A stretch of DNA of 64,000 bases from Candidatus Harpocratesius repetitus. Its GTDB lineage: Archaea; Asgardarchaeota; Lokiarchaeia; Sigyniarchaeales; Promethearchaeaceae. The DNA lies in NCBI GenBank assembly GCA_021498095.1, contig JAIZWK010000001.1:1262337-1326336 (forward strand). Direction: 5' to 3'. Below the pieces are notes generated by a model. It saw only the letters and a program-made list of their open reading frames with translations, searched no databases and was not told where the DNA came from. This document shows, piece by piece, positions 27,701-37,119 of this stretch (the first letter of the stretch is position 1; the number at the start of each line of letters is the position of its first letter). The position numbers were made by a program, and so were the translations under genes.

Positions 27701-28870
27701 ATGGCAGAATTCGAATTAGGTCCGGCTGGTATTGTTCTTTTAGTCGTGCTAACTTTGGTATTTATCGCAGTATTTTTTGCTTCGCGATATCGAAAATTTA
27801 AAACAAATGTATATGTAATTCACTTGCGTAATGGGAAAGTACATTCAGCAGGTCGTGGCGGGAAGGTAATAAAATTACCCTTAATTGATGAAATTGTGGT
27901 AATTCCCACAACCACGCGCAAAACCTTGTTAAATTCAAGTGAAAAAATCTTATCACGAGAATTTCAAGATGTGAAAATCTCTGCAATTCTTTATTGGAGA
28001 GTCTCAAATCCTCAAACAGCATTTAATGCAGTTCAATGGGATCCTCGTTCACCTGATTACGTTGAACACATTTTAAGCACAGCCACTGAAGCCATCATTC
28101 GAACAACATGTGCAGGTTTAGAAATTGAGAAAATCATTTGTGAAAGAACAGAGATAATTAAATTGATTACTGATCAGCTATTAAATTTAACTCGTGATTG
28201 GGGTATTGTAATCGAAAGTTTAGAAATAACTGAAGTTCAAGTGCTAGATTCCCAGTTAAAGGATAATATGGAAGCAATTAAAAAAATCGAAGAAAAACGC
28301 AAGGCTAAATTATCTGAAGCCAATGCAGCTGAAAAATATCGATTAAGAGAAATTGAAGTAGCACGATTGGCTGGCGTTGCTGATAAGAATGCACAAATTC
28401 AAATTCAACAAGAAGAAATGAAACGGATGGAAATTGAAGCAGAAGCTTATAGAAAAGCCACAGTGCTAAGGGCAAGAGCTGATGCTGAAGCAATACGAAT
28501 GAAGAAACTTGCTGAATATCAGGCTGAAGCAGAAGGTGTGCGGCAAAAAATGATGGCAGAAGCTGAAGGATTAGAAAAACAAGTTGCGGCTATCTCCAAA
28601 GCAGATCCAAATTTTATTACATTGAAGTTGTTAGAACGATTACCTGAAATATATTCAAAGTTGGCACCTGAAAAGATGATTGTTTTAGGAGAGGGGAGTC
28701 AGAGCTTCAATTCTTTGATTTCCAGCATTGTTCCAATGATGGAATTGCTACCCGATTTTCGAAGATATATGAAAAATAAAGATTCATTCTCATCAGAACT
28801 TACGAGTACTTCACCAAAAAAAAAAATAAAGAAAGATCAAAAGATAGAAAGTATCGTTCGAGCTGCGTAG
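27701..28870 (+). CDS. SPFH/band 7 domain protein, flotillin-like
   Basis: 389 residues. One N-terminal membrane segment (about 8-27) is followed by an SPFH domain (about 34-195) with GGKVIKLPLIDEIVVIP and ILYWRVSNPQTAFNAVQWD. A long Ala/Glu-rich coiled coil (about 200-295, with repeated AEAEG-type motifs) and a C-terminal tail (LLERLPEIYSKLAPEKMIVLG) follow, as in flotillin/YqiK-type proteins. It oligomerises on the inner membrane face and scaffolds membrane domains. The NfeD-like gene just upstream is its expected partner. Confidence 0.88.
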   Translation: MAEFELGPAGIVLLVVLTLVFIAVFFASRYRKFKTNVYVIHLRNGKVHSAGRGGKVIKLPLIDEIVVIPTTTRKTLLNSSEKILSREFQDVKISAILYWRVSNPQTAFNAVQWDPRSPDYVEHILSTATEAIIRTTCAGLEIEKIICERTEIIKLITDQLLNLTRDWGIVIESLEITEVQVLDSQLKDNMEAIKKIEEKRKAKLSEANAAEKYRLREIEVARLAGVADKNAQIQIQQEEMKRMEIEAEAYRKATVLRARADAEAIRMKKLAEYQAEAEGVRQKMMAEAEGLEKQVAAISKADPNFITLKLLERLPEIYSKLAPEKMIVLGEGSQSFNSLISSIVPMMELLPDFRRYMKNKDSFSSELTSTSPKKKIKKDQKIESIVRAA

Positions 28871-29140
28871 ATGATGATCAATCATAATACACATATTTAT
28901 TTGAATGATTTACCAAAACTTTCAAAACTTTTGAAATATTTTTTTTTTCATCTATTTATTAATATTTAGAGTGATTTATAAAGAAAAGATATTGAAATCA
29001 AAAAATAGTAAAGTTTATTGGAAAATCTCTCTTTTTTCCTTCACTATAAATACTAAAGGTGAATTCCCATTTCTTCAGATTTACCTAATCAACACACATC
29101 CCCTTTTAAATACCCAAAATTCTCTAAACCATCATCTTTT

Positions 29141-30484
29141 TTGTGGTTAATTATTTTTGTTAATTTCTTGCGAGTATTGGGCAATTCTTCCATTTCAATG
29201 GGACTTCCCAATTATATTGTGACATTGGATGGTGAATCTATGGCTTACGGCTTAGTTTTAGCAATTTATACCCTTACTCAAACTGTTTTTCAAACTCCTC
29301 TTGCTCTGCTTTCTGATAGATTAGGTCGTAAGAGAATGGTATTAATTGGAATGGGTATTTTTTTAATAGGAACAATTTTATGCAGTATTGCCACCACCCT
29401 TCAACAATTAATTATTTTCAGAGGTGTGCAAGGCATTGGTGCTTATTCTTCAATTTTGTTAACTATGATTACGGATACTTTTTCGAAAGAAAATCGTTCA
29501 CGTGCGATTTCCTATTATATGATGTCCATGACGGGTGGTTATTTAGTGGGTACAATGGTAGGAGGCTTAATATCGGAATTTTTAGGAATGCGTGGCGTTT
29601 TTTTTGTTTGTGCTGTTCTTATTAGTTTGGCAATGTTAGCCATTTTAATTTTTCTTCAAGAAACAGCCCCAAAACTTAAGATGCACAATATTTCAAGAAT
29701 GGATGGGACAAGTGGAGATCTTATACTAAAGAATATTGAAAATTCATATGATTTTGAGAAATTCTATCACCAAATAAAAGTGGATGAGTGTAATAACAAT
29801 AAATCCAACATCAATAAAACCTATAACAATAAATCCAATCTCAATAAATCTTATAACAATAAATCTCATTACATTAAATCTAACAATAATAATATTCTCT
29901 CAAAATCATATAAAAAAGAATGGATATTCATCCAGCAAAAGGAATTTATTTTTGGTGTAGGAATGAATGCCATCAGAAGTTTCACTATTTCAGGATTAAT
30001 TGCTTATCAGATTTGGCTTTTTACCCAAGATTTCAAACTATCTGAGTTTAATTCGGCGTTAATTCTATTGCCTCTTACATTAGTGTATATTGGAGGTATT
30101 TTTTCTGCTCCAACCCTTTCTAAACGATTTGGATTATTGCGTTTTATTAATGTTGCATCAATTTCTTTCGTAGTATCTGGCTTATTTTTAATTCTGGTTA
30201 ACCAATTATGGTTTTTTGTCTTGCTTTCAATGCTCGGAGCTTTTAGTTTAGGTATGATAGATCCCGAAATCACTACTTTTACGCAATCACATCTGCCAAT
30301 TCATGGAAGAGGCTTAGGTAATGGGATTTATAATACCTTTGGATTTCTCTTTACTGCTTTAGGGCAATTTGCTCTTCCTGCAATAAATAGTCTTCTGGGA
30401 TATTCTGGTGTATACGGCTTTTTGATTGGATTATGGATATTCATATCTTTGATAACATATAGAATTTGGAAAAAATATAATTAA
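29141..30484 (+). CDS. Major facilitator superfamily transporter
   Basis: 447 residues with 12 predicted membrane helices and motif A LSDRLGRKRMVL between TM2 and TM3. TM4-5 contain GGYLVGTMVGGLISE, as in drug:H+ antiporters. The central cytoplasmic loop is enlarged by an Asn/Lys-rich low-complexity repeat (29795-29893). The start is weak: TTG at 29141 begins directly inside TM1, while the frame stays open back to 29063 with a basic, cytoplasm-like leader but no ATG/GTG/TTG, so an ATT start upstream is possible. The substrate is unknown. Confidence 0.85.
   Translation: MWLIIFVNFLRVLGNSSISMGLPNYIVTLDGESMAYGLVLAIYTLTQTVFQTPLALLSDRLGRKRMVLIGMGIFLIGTILCSIATTLQQLIIFRGVQGIGAYSSILLTMITDTFSKENRSRAISYYMMSMTGGYLVGTMVGGLISEFLGMRGVFFVCAVLISLAMLAILIFLQETAPKLKMHNISRMDGTSGDLILKNIENSYDFEKFYHQIKVDECNNNKSNINKTYNNKSNLNKSYNNKSHYIKSNNNNILSKSYKKEWIFIQQKEFIFGVGMNAIRSFTISGLIAYQIWLFTQDFKLSEFNSALILLPLTLVYIGGIFSAPTLSKRFGLLRFINVASISFVVSGLFLILVNQLWFFVLLSMLGAFSLGMIDPEITTFTQSHLPIHGRGLGNGIYNTFGFLFTALGQFALPAINSLLGYSGVYGFLIGLWIFISLITYRIWKKYN
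29795..29893 (+). repeat. 30-bp tandem repeat encoding Asn/Lys-rich loop
   Basis: Units begin at 29795, 29825 and 29855 (exact 30-bp period) with a shorter tail from 29882. They encode NNKSNINKTY-like decapeptides in the central loop of the MFS transporter. It is a typical slippage-prone low-complexity insert. Confidence 0.8.
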
Positions 30485-30494
30485 TTTGTACCTT

Positions 30495-31418
30495 CTAAAA
30501 CGAATATGTATTGATTAGATTTAGTAATTTTTTTGGATGATCGGTAAAAATTCCATCAACATTCCAATCCAAAAGCTTACGCATAGTGTTTTCGTCGTTA
30601 ATTGTCCAAACATGCACTGCAATTCCTACTGTATGAGCAAATTCTATAAATTCGGGATTAATTATTTGGAAAATAGAATAACTTTCTGGAATTTGAAGTG
30701 CGATATAAGGTAATTTTTTTCCAAAAAATTTAATTTGGCAATGTTCCCACTCTTCAACTATATCCGTTGTTTCATAAGTTCGATTATGTACTTCCGTTTT
30801 ATCGTATCCCGCGTTGATGCTGTTTATCGAACTTTTTGCATTTTTGGATTTTATCCAAAATTGGAGTACTTCTTTAGGACCTGCAGAGGTTGAAATCTCA
30901 GGTGCTACTTTTCTGAATGAATTAATCTGCTTTTGATGAAAAGATCCAACCATTACACGTTCTTCAACGCCCATTTCTCTAAGTTGTTTTGCTAATAATT
31001 TGGGTGCTACAGAATTTCGATCTTTAATATCAATATTAAATCGTATTTTAGGAAAAATTGGAATTATTTCTTCAATTGCGTATATTCTATATCCTTTTCC
31101 TCGATAAGGATAGGTAATCTTTCCATTTTCAATTTGTATGAAATTATAACCTGCATCAAGTTGTTTTAATTCTTTCAATGTGTATTTAGAGATTTTTCCA
31201 TTACCATTTGTAGTGCGATTTAGTTTTTCATCATGGAAAAAGACGAAATGATTGTCTTTTGTTAAATGAATATCAGTTTCAATGCAATCTACCCCGCTAT
31301 TAAATGCGTCTTCAAAAGCTTGAAGAGTATTTTCAGGAATATTAGCACTTTCACCTCGATGAGCCATTACAAGAGGGCGGTAATTTTTAATAAAGGGATT
31401 TTTTGAAAGATTCCACAT
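30495..31418 (-). CDS. Glycerophosphodiester phosphodiesterase
   Basis: 307 residues with the GDPD TIM barrel start LVMAHRGESANIPENTLQAF (catalytic His-Arg and Glu-Asn). VDCIETDIHLTKDN supplies the metal-binding Glu and Asp, and FFHDEKLNRTTNG the second catalytic His. The end, HVWTINDENTMRKLLDWNVDGIFTDHP, is the usual closing strand. It hydrolyses glycerophosphodiesters to glycerol phosphate and an alcohol; no signal peptide is visible, so it is probably cytosolic. It is convergent with the MFS gene. Confidence 0.9.
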   Translation of the reverse strand: MWNLSKNPFIKNYRPLVMAHRGESANIPENTLQAFEDAFNSGVDCIETDIHLTKDNHFVFFHDEKLNRTTNGNGKISKYTLKELKQLDAGYNFIQIENGKITYPYRGKGYRIYAIEEIIPIFPKIRFNIDIKDRNSVAPKLLAKQLREMGVEERVMVGSFHQKQINSFRKVAPEISTSAGPKEVLQFWIKSKNAKSSINSINAGYDKTEVHNRTYETTDIVEEWEHCQIKFFGKKLPYIALQIPESYSIFQIINPEFIEFAHTVGIAVHVWTINDENTMRKLLDWNVDGIFTDHPKKLLNLINTYSF

Positions 31419-31541
31419 TAAGTGATCAAGTTAAACAAATAGGGATGAAAAAAAATGTTTTGCATGAAATTATGATCTTTTATTAATCTTTAAACATTTT
31501 TATCGTAAAATTTGTAAATACATAATAGCAAATCACGTTAT

Positions 31542-32348
31542 TTAACCAGGGATCATAGAACTTTCAGATTTTGTAAATCGTTTTGCTGTGGAGATATGAT
31601 CGATTGAAGGGATAAAGAAATTTTCGTCGATTTCATTGATTTTAGAAAGGTGGTGCTTTGGTTTGGTTGTTTGAATTATTTCTGAAGGTTTTAATATGTT
31701 TCCTTTAAAAATTTGAGTAATCTCTTTCTTATAATCATTTTTTATATTACCTGTATCAGGTGTTTTGTAATTTGGAATTTTATTTGAAAAAAGTTGTGCA
31801 TTATTTTTTGTGGTAATTGGAGGAGAATTTAAAGATAATTTATTTGATGTATTATTTCTTGGAATTGGAGGTGGTGGGTGTGGTGAATGTGGTGGAGATG
31901 TTGAAGTGATTGAATATGGAGGGTAATATGGTTGTTGTCCATGATATGGTTGATGGTATTGTGATTTTGTATGATATAAGATTTGTGTCGATGAGGGGCT
32001 CAGCCCTTGGACAATTAAGGGAGAAGTTTCTTGATTTTTTTGGAGGCTTTGTTTCAGCATCATTTTCAAATATAGGTTTTCTTCTTCAATTGTGGTAATT
32101 AACTTTCGTTCAACTCGATTCTTCTTCTTTTTCATGTGATCGTATTTCTTTTTGGTTACAAGTAGCGAATTCAATACATAATTAAAGGTTATATAAGAGT
32201 GTGTAGAATGTGCCAAATTTTTACGCATTTTTTGTAATTCTTGATAAATTTCATCAGAAACTCTTATAGAATGATTAACTTTTTGTGATTTACGTTTTTT
32301 TTCTTTGGTAATTGAAGAATTGAACAGTGTTTTTTGAATCAAAGTCAC
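31542..32348 (-). CDS. Ribbon-helix-helix-like protein with proline-rich tail
   Basis: 268 residues from a GTG. Residues about 25-45 (NHSIRVSDEIYQELQKMRKN) resemble the strand and first helix of an RHH domain, and a basic coiled coil follows. The region around residues 130-165 is disordered and proline-rich (PPHSPHPPPPIPRN), with Tyr-Pro repeats before it. Proline tracts of this kind bind SH3/EVH1/profilin-type proteins in eukaryotes; Asgard archaea encode profilins, so an interaction is conceivable but unproven. Confidence 0.5.
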   Translation of the reverse strand: MTLIQKTLFNSSITKEKKRKSQKVNHSIRVSDEIYQELQKMRKNLAHSTHSYITFNYVLNSLLVTKKKYDHMKKKKNRVERKLITTIEEENLYLKMMLKQSLQKNQETSPLIVQGLSPSSTQILYHTKSQYHQPYHGQQPYYPPYSITSTSPPHSPHPPPPIPRNNTSNKLSLNSPPITTKNNAQLFSNKIPNYKTPDTGNIKNDYKKEITQIFKGNILKPSEIIQTTKPKHHLSKINEIDENFFIPSIDHISTAKRFTKSESSMIPG

Positions 32349-32902
32349 AATTGGAATAAAATTATACGAATTATTAATTAGCTTGACCTTGCTTATTTTT
32401 TTGATCTTGAAATTGAATCACTGCAAATCTAAATTTTTTGTTTATCTTATTTGGATATTCTAAAATTCTTTCATAAAAAGAAGAATAGAATGATTTCTAA
32501 AGTATCGGCTAATTAATATAGAGAATATTGATTATTTACAAGATTCCTCTTCAATTATATATTTTGCAATCATAATATAAAGATCATAAGATGTACTATT
32601 ATTATTAATTGATAAAATTAAATCAACAATAAATTTGAGAAGGATATTAGGAGAAATTTATATAAAATCCTATTAATTTAATGTTATCTTCCTTATCTCT
32701 GATAATAATATTTTTGCATAATATGCAAGATTAAAAAAGTTTTTATAGTCATAGTGTTTTAAGTAATCTAATAATTATTTCCAAATCAGAAGGGTTTTTT
32801 TCTTTTATAAAAATCGCCATCAGAGGTTTGGCTGATTTCGACGCATCAAGGTTGCTTATCTCAAATTAATTTGGGATCAAAATTACAAAATGGGGTAAAT
32901 AT
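32349..32902. other. Long AT-rich intergenic region
   Basis: About 554 bp between divergent genes with no credible open frame. It holds the promoters for the genes on both sides. A GC-richer patch at about 32810-32860 contains ATCAG/CTGAT short inverted arms just upstream of the HTH gene, a possible operator. I see no RNA gene. Confidence 0.3.
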
Positions 32903-34435
32903 ATGGTTGAACAACTTGTACAAACACCACTTTCAACCTTATTATATAGGGAAAAATTGGATAAAATAACTTCTGTGTTGAAATCATTAGCCAATGAAAA
33001 GCGTATTGATGCTTTAATACTACTGGATTCTCAATCTCCTCTCGATTTTCAAATTATAAAGGATCAATTACAAATTTCAAAGACTGCTTTATCCAATCAT
33101 TTGAATATTTTAGAAAAAGAACATTTAATCACAAGGATTTCAAGAGGAATTTACGCAATTACCAAAAAAGGTTCCACTTTCTTAAGTGTAAATGCTTCAT
33201 TGGTAATGGATATTGAAAAAAATTTGATGTATTATCTTCAATCTAACGTTAAAATTCAAAAAAAAAATAATCAAAATTCTTTTTCATCTGAAATGTGTGT
33301 GATCTTGGATAAACCCTCGACATATATACCAAGTTTTAACTCTCTTTCAACCGGAATTGCAATATTTCAGCAGCTAGTGCAGATTGAATTTCCAAAACAT
33401 TGGATTTCAGCGATTATGGGCATCTGTTTTTTAAATTGCTTGTCTATCGAAAAATATGAACTAATGTACCAATATCAAAACATTACTAAACTGGATTTAC
33501 TTAAAAATTTAGAGCAATTTGGAATATATTTTATATCATATTATGAAGAACGAAGTCATATTCTAAGTTCAGATGTAATTTCTTTAGAAGATTTTAATCG
33601 AGCAAAAAATATTTTCACTCTAATTAAAAATGAGTTAAAAAAAACAAAAAAACCTATTTTAATTTTTGGACTTGATTATCCTGGATATTCGTTGATTGTA
33701 GGGATTCAAGAAGATAATTATATTGTGGATGTACTTGAAGCAAATATTCCTATAAAGCGAAAAATTATTCGATTTGATAATTTTATTCAAACACCATTTT
33801 TGAATATTGTAATAGTTAGGGAATATGATAAAACTATTCACTCTACACCAGAATTATCTCATGAAAAAGTAAGATCTTTTATAAAAAATCGAAAAAATAT
33901 CAATGGATTCGAAAAGCTAAGCAAAATTGAAAGATCCCAAAAAATTGGTATAATAAAAATGCAAGAAACAAAAAATATGGACATATTTCCAGTTATTTTA
34001 AAAAATGCTGTTGATCTTGCATCAGGAAATTTCCAATCAAATACAGACGAATATACAGGAGAAAATGTGTATAATGCTTGGAAAATTTTAATAAAAGAAG
34101 TATTGATATATGAACATGAGTCATGTATAGAAAAATGTAAAAATTTGCTAAATCTGTGCAATTATTTCATAGAAATGAAGGAAGATGCATTTAAATTTTT
34201 GAATGATTTGGCTGAAAAAAATAAACGTTCTTCAAAAGAATTTTTACTGCGTTCTGCTGCAAATTTATATTTTAAAATTATGAAAAACATGCTGCTTATA
34301 CAAAATTATCTTAAAGAATTATTAACGAACACAAAAATAGACTCACATTGTGCATTTGAAGAGATTTTAGACGAAAATACTGTGTTTGAACATAAAGCAA
34401 TAAAGTTTCTTAAAGATTGTACATATCTTTGGTAG
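32903..34435 (+). CDS. ArsR-like HTH fused to a C39-like/BtrH-like domain
   Basis: 510 residues. Residues about 15-100 are a winged helix of ArsR type (LKSLANEKRIDALILLD, then ISKTALSNHLNILEKEHLI). The rest resembles the butirosin BtrH/peptidase C39-like fold: an IMGICFLNCLSIEKYELMY segment, KKPILIFGLDYPGYSLIVGI, and a helical C-terminal bundle (YNAWKILIKEVLIYEHESC). That assignment is from pattern memory and uncertain. GGGGT lies 6 nt upstream of the ATG. It is a possible one-component sensor. Confidence 0.55.
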   Translation: MVEQLVQTPLSTLLYREKLDKITSVLKSLANEKRIDALILLDSQSPLDFQIIKDQLQISKTALSNHLNILEKEHLITRISRGIYAITKKGSTFLSVNASLVMDIEKNLMYYLQSNVKIQKKNNQNSFSSEMCVILDKPSTYIPSFNSLSTGIAIFQQLVQIEFPKHWISAIMGICFLNCLSIEKYELMYQYQNITKLDLLKNLEQFGIYFISYYEERSHILSSDVISLEDFNRAKNIFTLIKNELKKTKKPILIFGLDYPGYSLIVGIQEDNYIVDVLEANIPIKRKIIRFDNFIQTPFLNIVIVREYDKTIHSTPELSHEKVRSFIKNRKNINGFEKLSKIERSQKIGIIKMQETKNMDIFPVILKNAVDLASGNFQSNTDEYTGENVYNAWKILIKEVLIYEHESCIEKCKNLLNLCNYFIEMKEDAFKFLNDLAEKNKRSSKEFLLRSAANLYFKIMKNMLLIQNYLKELLTNTKIDSHCAFEEILDENTVFEHKAIKFLKDCTYLW

Positions 34436-34568
34436 TGAATAAAACGAGATCAAGAATTTAGAATTAACGATGAAGGAAAGCTTTTTTTCTAATTTTCTTC
34501 TCAATGAAGATAAAACTACTACAAAAAGCGAAGGATTTTTTTTCAAAATACACTAAGTCAGTTTTGAG

Positions 34569-35255
34569 GTGAAGAAGCTGGATGAAAAATCAATAAAAAT
34601 TGAAAATGACACATTGAAAAAAAATTCATTTTCTAAACAGAGCGCTGATGCTTCTTCATCATCACTATCTACCTCTTCAGCAAATGTTTCACCACTCATT
34701 TCTGATACTCAAGTTATTAGAGACCCAGTTCTAATGAATTTAATTAGTAGCGATGATGTTCGAAATATCCGATTGTTACTCATTACAGGAGAAAAAAATT
34801 TTGATGAACTTCGAAAATTTTCCGGGATTAAAGAAGAATCTTTGAAATCATTATTATTTACATTAATCTCAAAAGGCATTATTAAATTTCATGAAAAAAA
34901 AATATCAAACACCTCATCAAGTGATACTTTTTATTCTATTACAGCAAAACATTTTATCTATCAGCAAAAAGAAGAAATTATTTTTAATGATCTAGAAATA
35001 GTTGGGCAACTAAATCATAAAAAAAAACTTATTTTACTTAATCTAATTCAATCTGAATCTAAAACCATCATGGATTTAAGTCGTAAAACCGATATGAATC
35101 CCGGAACGGTAAAACGCCACCTTTCTGATCTAATAGAAGCGCAATTAGTTACAATTGCTAAAGAAGAATTTAATAATCGCCGTATTCTATTGAAATATTA
35201 TATTACTGTCGCGAAAAAGATGATTTTTCATTATGAATGGCCAAACATGGATTAG
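34569..35255 (+). CDS. Tandem winged-helix regulator
   Basis: 228 residues from a GTG with GAGG immediately upstream. After a Ser-rich disordered start (about 1-45) there are two ArsR/MarR-like winged helices. The first is DVRNIRLLLITGEKNFDELR with IKEESLKSLLFTLISKGII; the second is KKLILLNLIQSESKTIMDLS with NPGTVKRHLSDLIEAQLV. It follows the HTH-C39-like gene by about 130 bp in the same direction. The target is unknown. Confidence 0.65.
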   Translation: MKKLDEKSIKIENDTLKKNSFSKQSADASSSSLSTSSANVSPLISDTQVIRDPVLMNLISSDDVRNIRLLLITGEKNFDELRKFSGIKEESLKSLLFTLISKGIIKFHEKKISNTSSSDTFYSITAKHFIYQQKEEIIFNDLEIVGQLNHKKKLILLNLIQSESKTIMDLSRKTDMNPGTVKRHLSDLIEAQLVTIAKEEFNNRRILLKYYITVAKKMIFHYEWPNMD

Positions 35256-35334
35256 GATATTGTAGAATAATGATGAGTCGGAGAATAAACCAAGACAATT
35301 AATAGAATTATTGAGATCTCTATTCTCTTTTGTT

Positions 35335-36189
35335 TTAAGTAAGAAATATGCGCAAAATTAAAGAGTTTAAGTCTAATGAATCCAGTAACTCGTATTGGTG
35401 GACTATGTATGGATAAAGTGTTTTGGAATATGCTAATAATCTATTTGCTTCAGGTATTCTTTGCTTTATGGTATTATGAAGCTGAATTGCAATCATAACT
35501 AATATCCTACGTAAAAGATCTTCTTCCAAATTAAGCGGGTTTAAATTTACAACATTCCATCCTAATTCTCCATAAGATATGCTTTTCAACTCTGGATAAT
35601 CTTGAGTTTCAGGCATTTGTTGAAAATCTTCAAGTAAATTTTTAATCTCTTTATGAATTTCTGGAACCTTATCTGGATCAATATATGCAAAATATTCAAT
35701 TAGAATATTAGTTAAGCGATTATATATTTGCTGAAAAATACCAATCATATCAAACATACGCGCCATTCCACCTGAAATTATTTTCTCGGCTTGTGCCCAT
35801 TGATCATGAAGTTCATCGAGTACTTCTCCAAAATCTGCAAAACGTTCTTGGTTAATTAATGTTTCTTCCAATTCATAGGGAGTAAGGTGATATTTTTCTA
35901 GAAACATTTGATAAATAACTTCAAGTCTAGAACGCATAATTTCAGGATTTTTATCTTTTGATCCTGCTGCTATAAGAAGTAAGTCAGTATCAGGATGATT
36001 TGAATAAACCCAACTTAGTCCTGCCATTAAAATTGATGAAATACCATGAGATTGAAGTTCGACTTCAGAAAATGAATTTAACGCAGTTAACAATCCAGAA
36101 ACTAGATCTGGATCTAAACGTAACTCAGAGTAACTTCGATAGAATAATGTAGTTGAATTGAATTTATTGATTATCCAAATGAAGTTCAA
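35335..36189 (-). CDS. Longin/roadblock-like domain protein
   Basis: 284 residues from a TTG. The first 115 residues have the longin-type order: strand FIWIINKFNSTTLFYRSY, helix DPDLVSGLLTALNSFSEVEL, strands GISSILMAGLSWVYS and TDLLLIAAGSK, then helix MRSRLEVIYQMFLEKY. The remaining 170 residues are helical and acidic. In eukaryotes and Asgard archaea longin and roadblock proteins act as partners or exchange factors of Ras-like GTPases. It is divergent from a small GTPase gene with a 249-bp shared promoter region, which supports that pairing. Confidence 0.65.
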   Translation of the reverse strand: MNFIWIINKFNSTTLFYRSYSELRLDPDLVSGLLTALNSFSEVELQSHGISSILMAGLSWVYSNHPDTDLLLIAAGSKDKNPEIMRSRLEVIYQMFLEKYHLTPYELEETLINQERFADFGEVLDELHDQWAQAEKIISGGMARMFDMIGIFQQIYNRLTNILIEYFAYIDPDKVPEIHKEIKNLLEDFQQMPETQDYPELKSISYGELGWNVVNLNPLNLEEDLLRRILVMIAIQLHNTIKQRIPEANRLLAYSKTLYPYIVHQYELLDSLDLNSLILRIFLT

Positions 36190-36438
36190 TACTTTACACC
36201 CATAGTATTATATTAATAATATACTACTTTGCTTTTTGAGTTAAAGAATTTATTGCTGAGTAGATTCAAAATATTATTTTTATTTTTTTATTGCATGGCA
36301 AAGGCGGGTGGCAAATACATAAGAAAATTTAACTGAATTGTATAACTCTTTGAAAAAATTCCATCTTTGATTGGAAAGTTTCCATTTCACAAAGTAAAAA
36401 TAGTTTTAACCGTTAAAGTTCTATGGGTAACTATCATC

Positions 36439-37041
36439 ATGACACAAAAAAAAAATCCACATTTGATCTATAAAATAATTTTAGCTGGGGATGGAAATTG
36501 TGGGAAAACTACACTTCTTCGTTCAAAGTTAGCCAAGCAATTTGTTCCAGTGGAAAAAATTACAATAGGAATTGATTTCGATTGCTATAAAATCATAAAT
36601 TACCAAGAAGAAGATGTTGATTTGCTGGCGTATGATCTTGGAGGACAAAAACACTTTCAATTCATACATTCTGCATTTATTTCGGGTGCTAAAGCCGCAA
36701 TTGTGTTCTATGATTTGACTCGAGCATCAACAGTGGAAAATCTTCCTCACTGGATAAATTTGGTACAAACTGAATATCCATCTATTCCAATCGTTCTTGC
36801 AGGGTCGAAACGAGATTTAGTAGATCGTGAAACTATGGATGAGTTTAATCAAAAAATCCAAGAAGTTATTCAACAATTGCCCCCACATACGAATATTGTC
36901 GATCATGTAATGTATTCTGCATATTCATTAGGTGAATGTAATCAAGTATTTGCAGAAATCCAGAACTTGGCAGTATCATGGAAGAATCAAATGATTGCAT
37001 CCAAATCGAATGCAATAGATACACAACAAACATCAATTTAA
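36439..37041 (+). CDS. Ras/Arf-like small GTPase
   Basis: 200 residues from the ATG at 36439; a TTG at 36367 would add 24 residues of poor quality. G1 is AGDGNCGKTTLL, G2 the Thr in ITIGIDF, and G3 is DLGGQ with the catalytic Gln (Arf-like). G4 is GSKRDL, where Ser replaces the usual Asn of NKxD, and G5 is YSAYS. There is no C-terminal cysteine for prenylation, so membrane attachment would need a partner. Ras-superfamily GTPases are abundant in Asgard archaea. The divergent longin-domain gene is a likely partner. Confidence 0.85.
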   Translation: MTQKKNPHLIYKIILAGDGNCGKTTLLRSKLAKQFVPVEKITIGIDFDCYKIINYQEEDVDLLAYDLGGQKHFQFIHSAFISGAKAAIVFYDLTRASTVENLPHWINLVQTEYPSIPIVLAGSKRDLVDRETMDEFNQKIQEVIQQLPPHTNIVDHVMYSAYSLGECNQVFAEIQNLAVSWKNQMIASKSNAIDTQQTSI

Positions 37042-37119
37042 TTGTCTTTTTTTTATAGATCTCTCTTTATCTAATTTTGAGAATTAATCAAAAATACCAA
37101 ATAGTATCGAATTCTCTTT

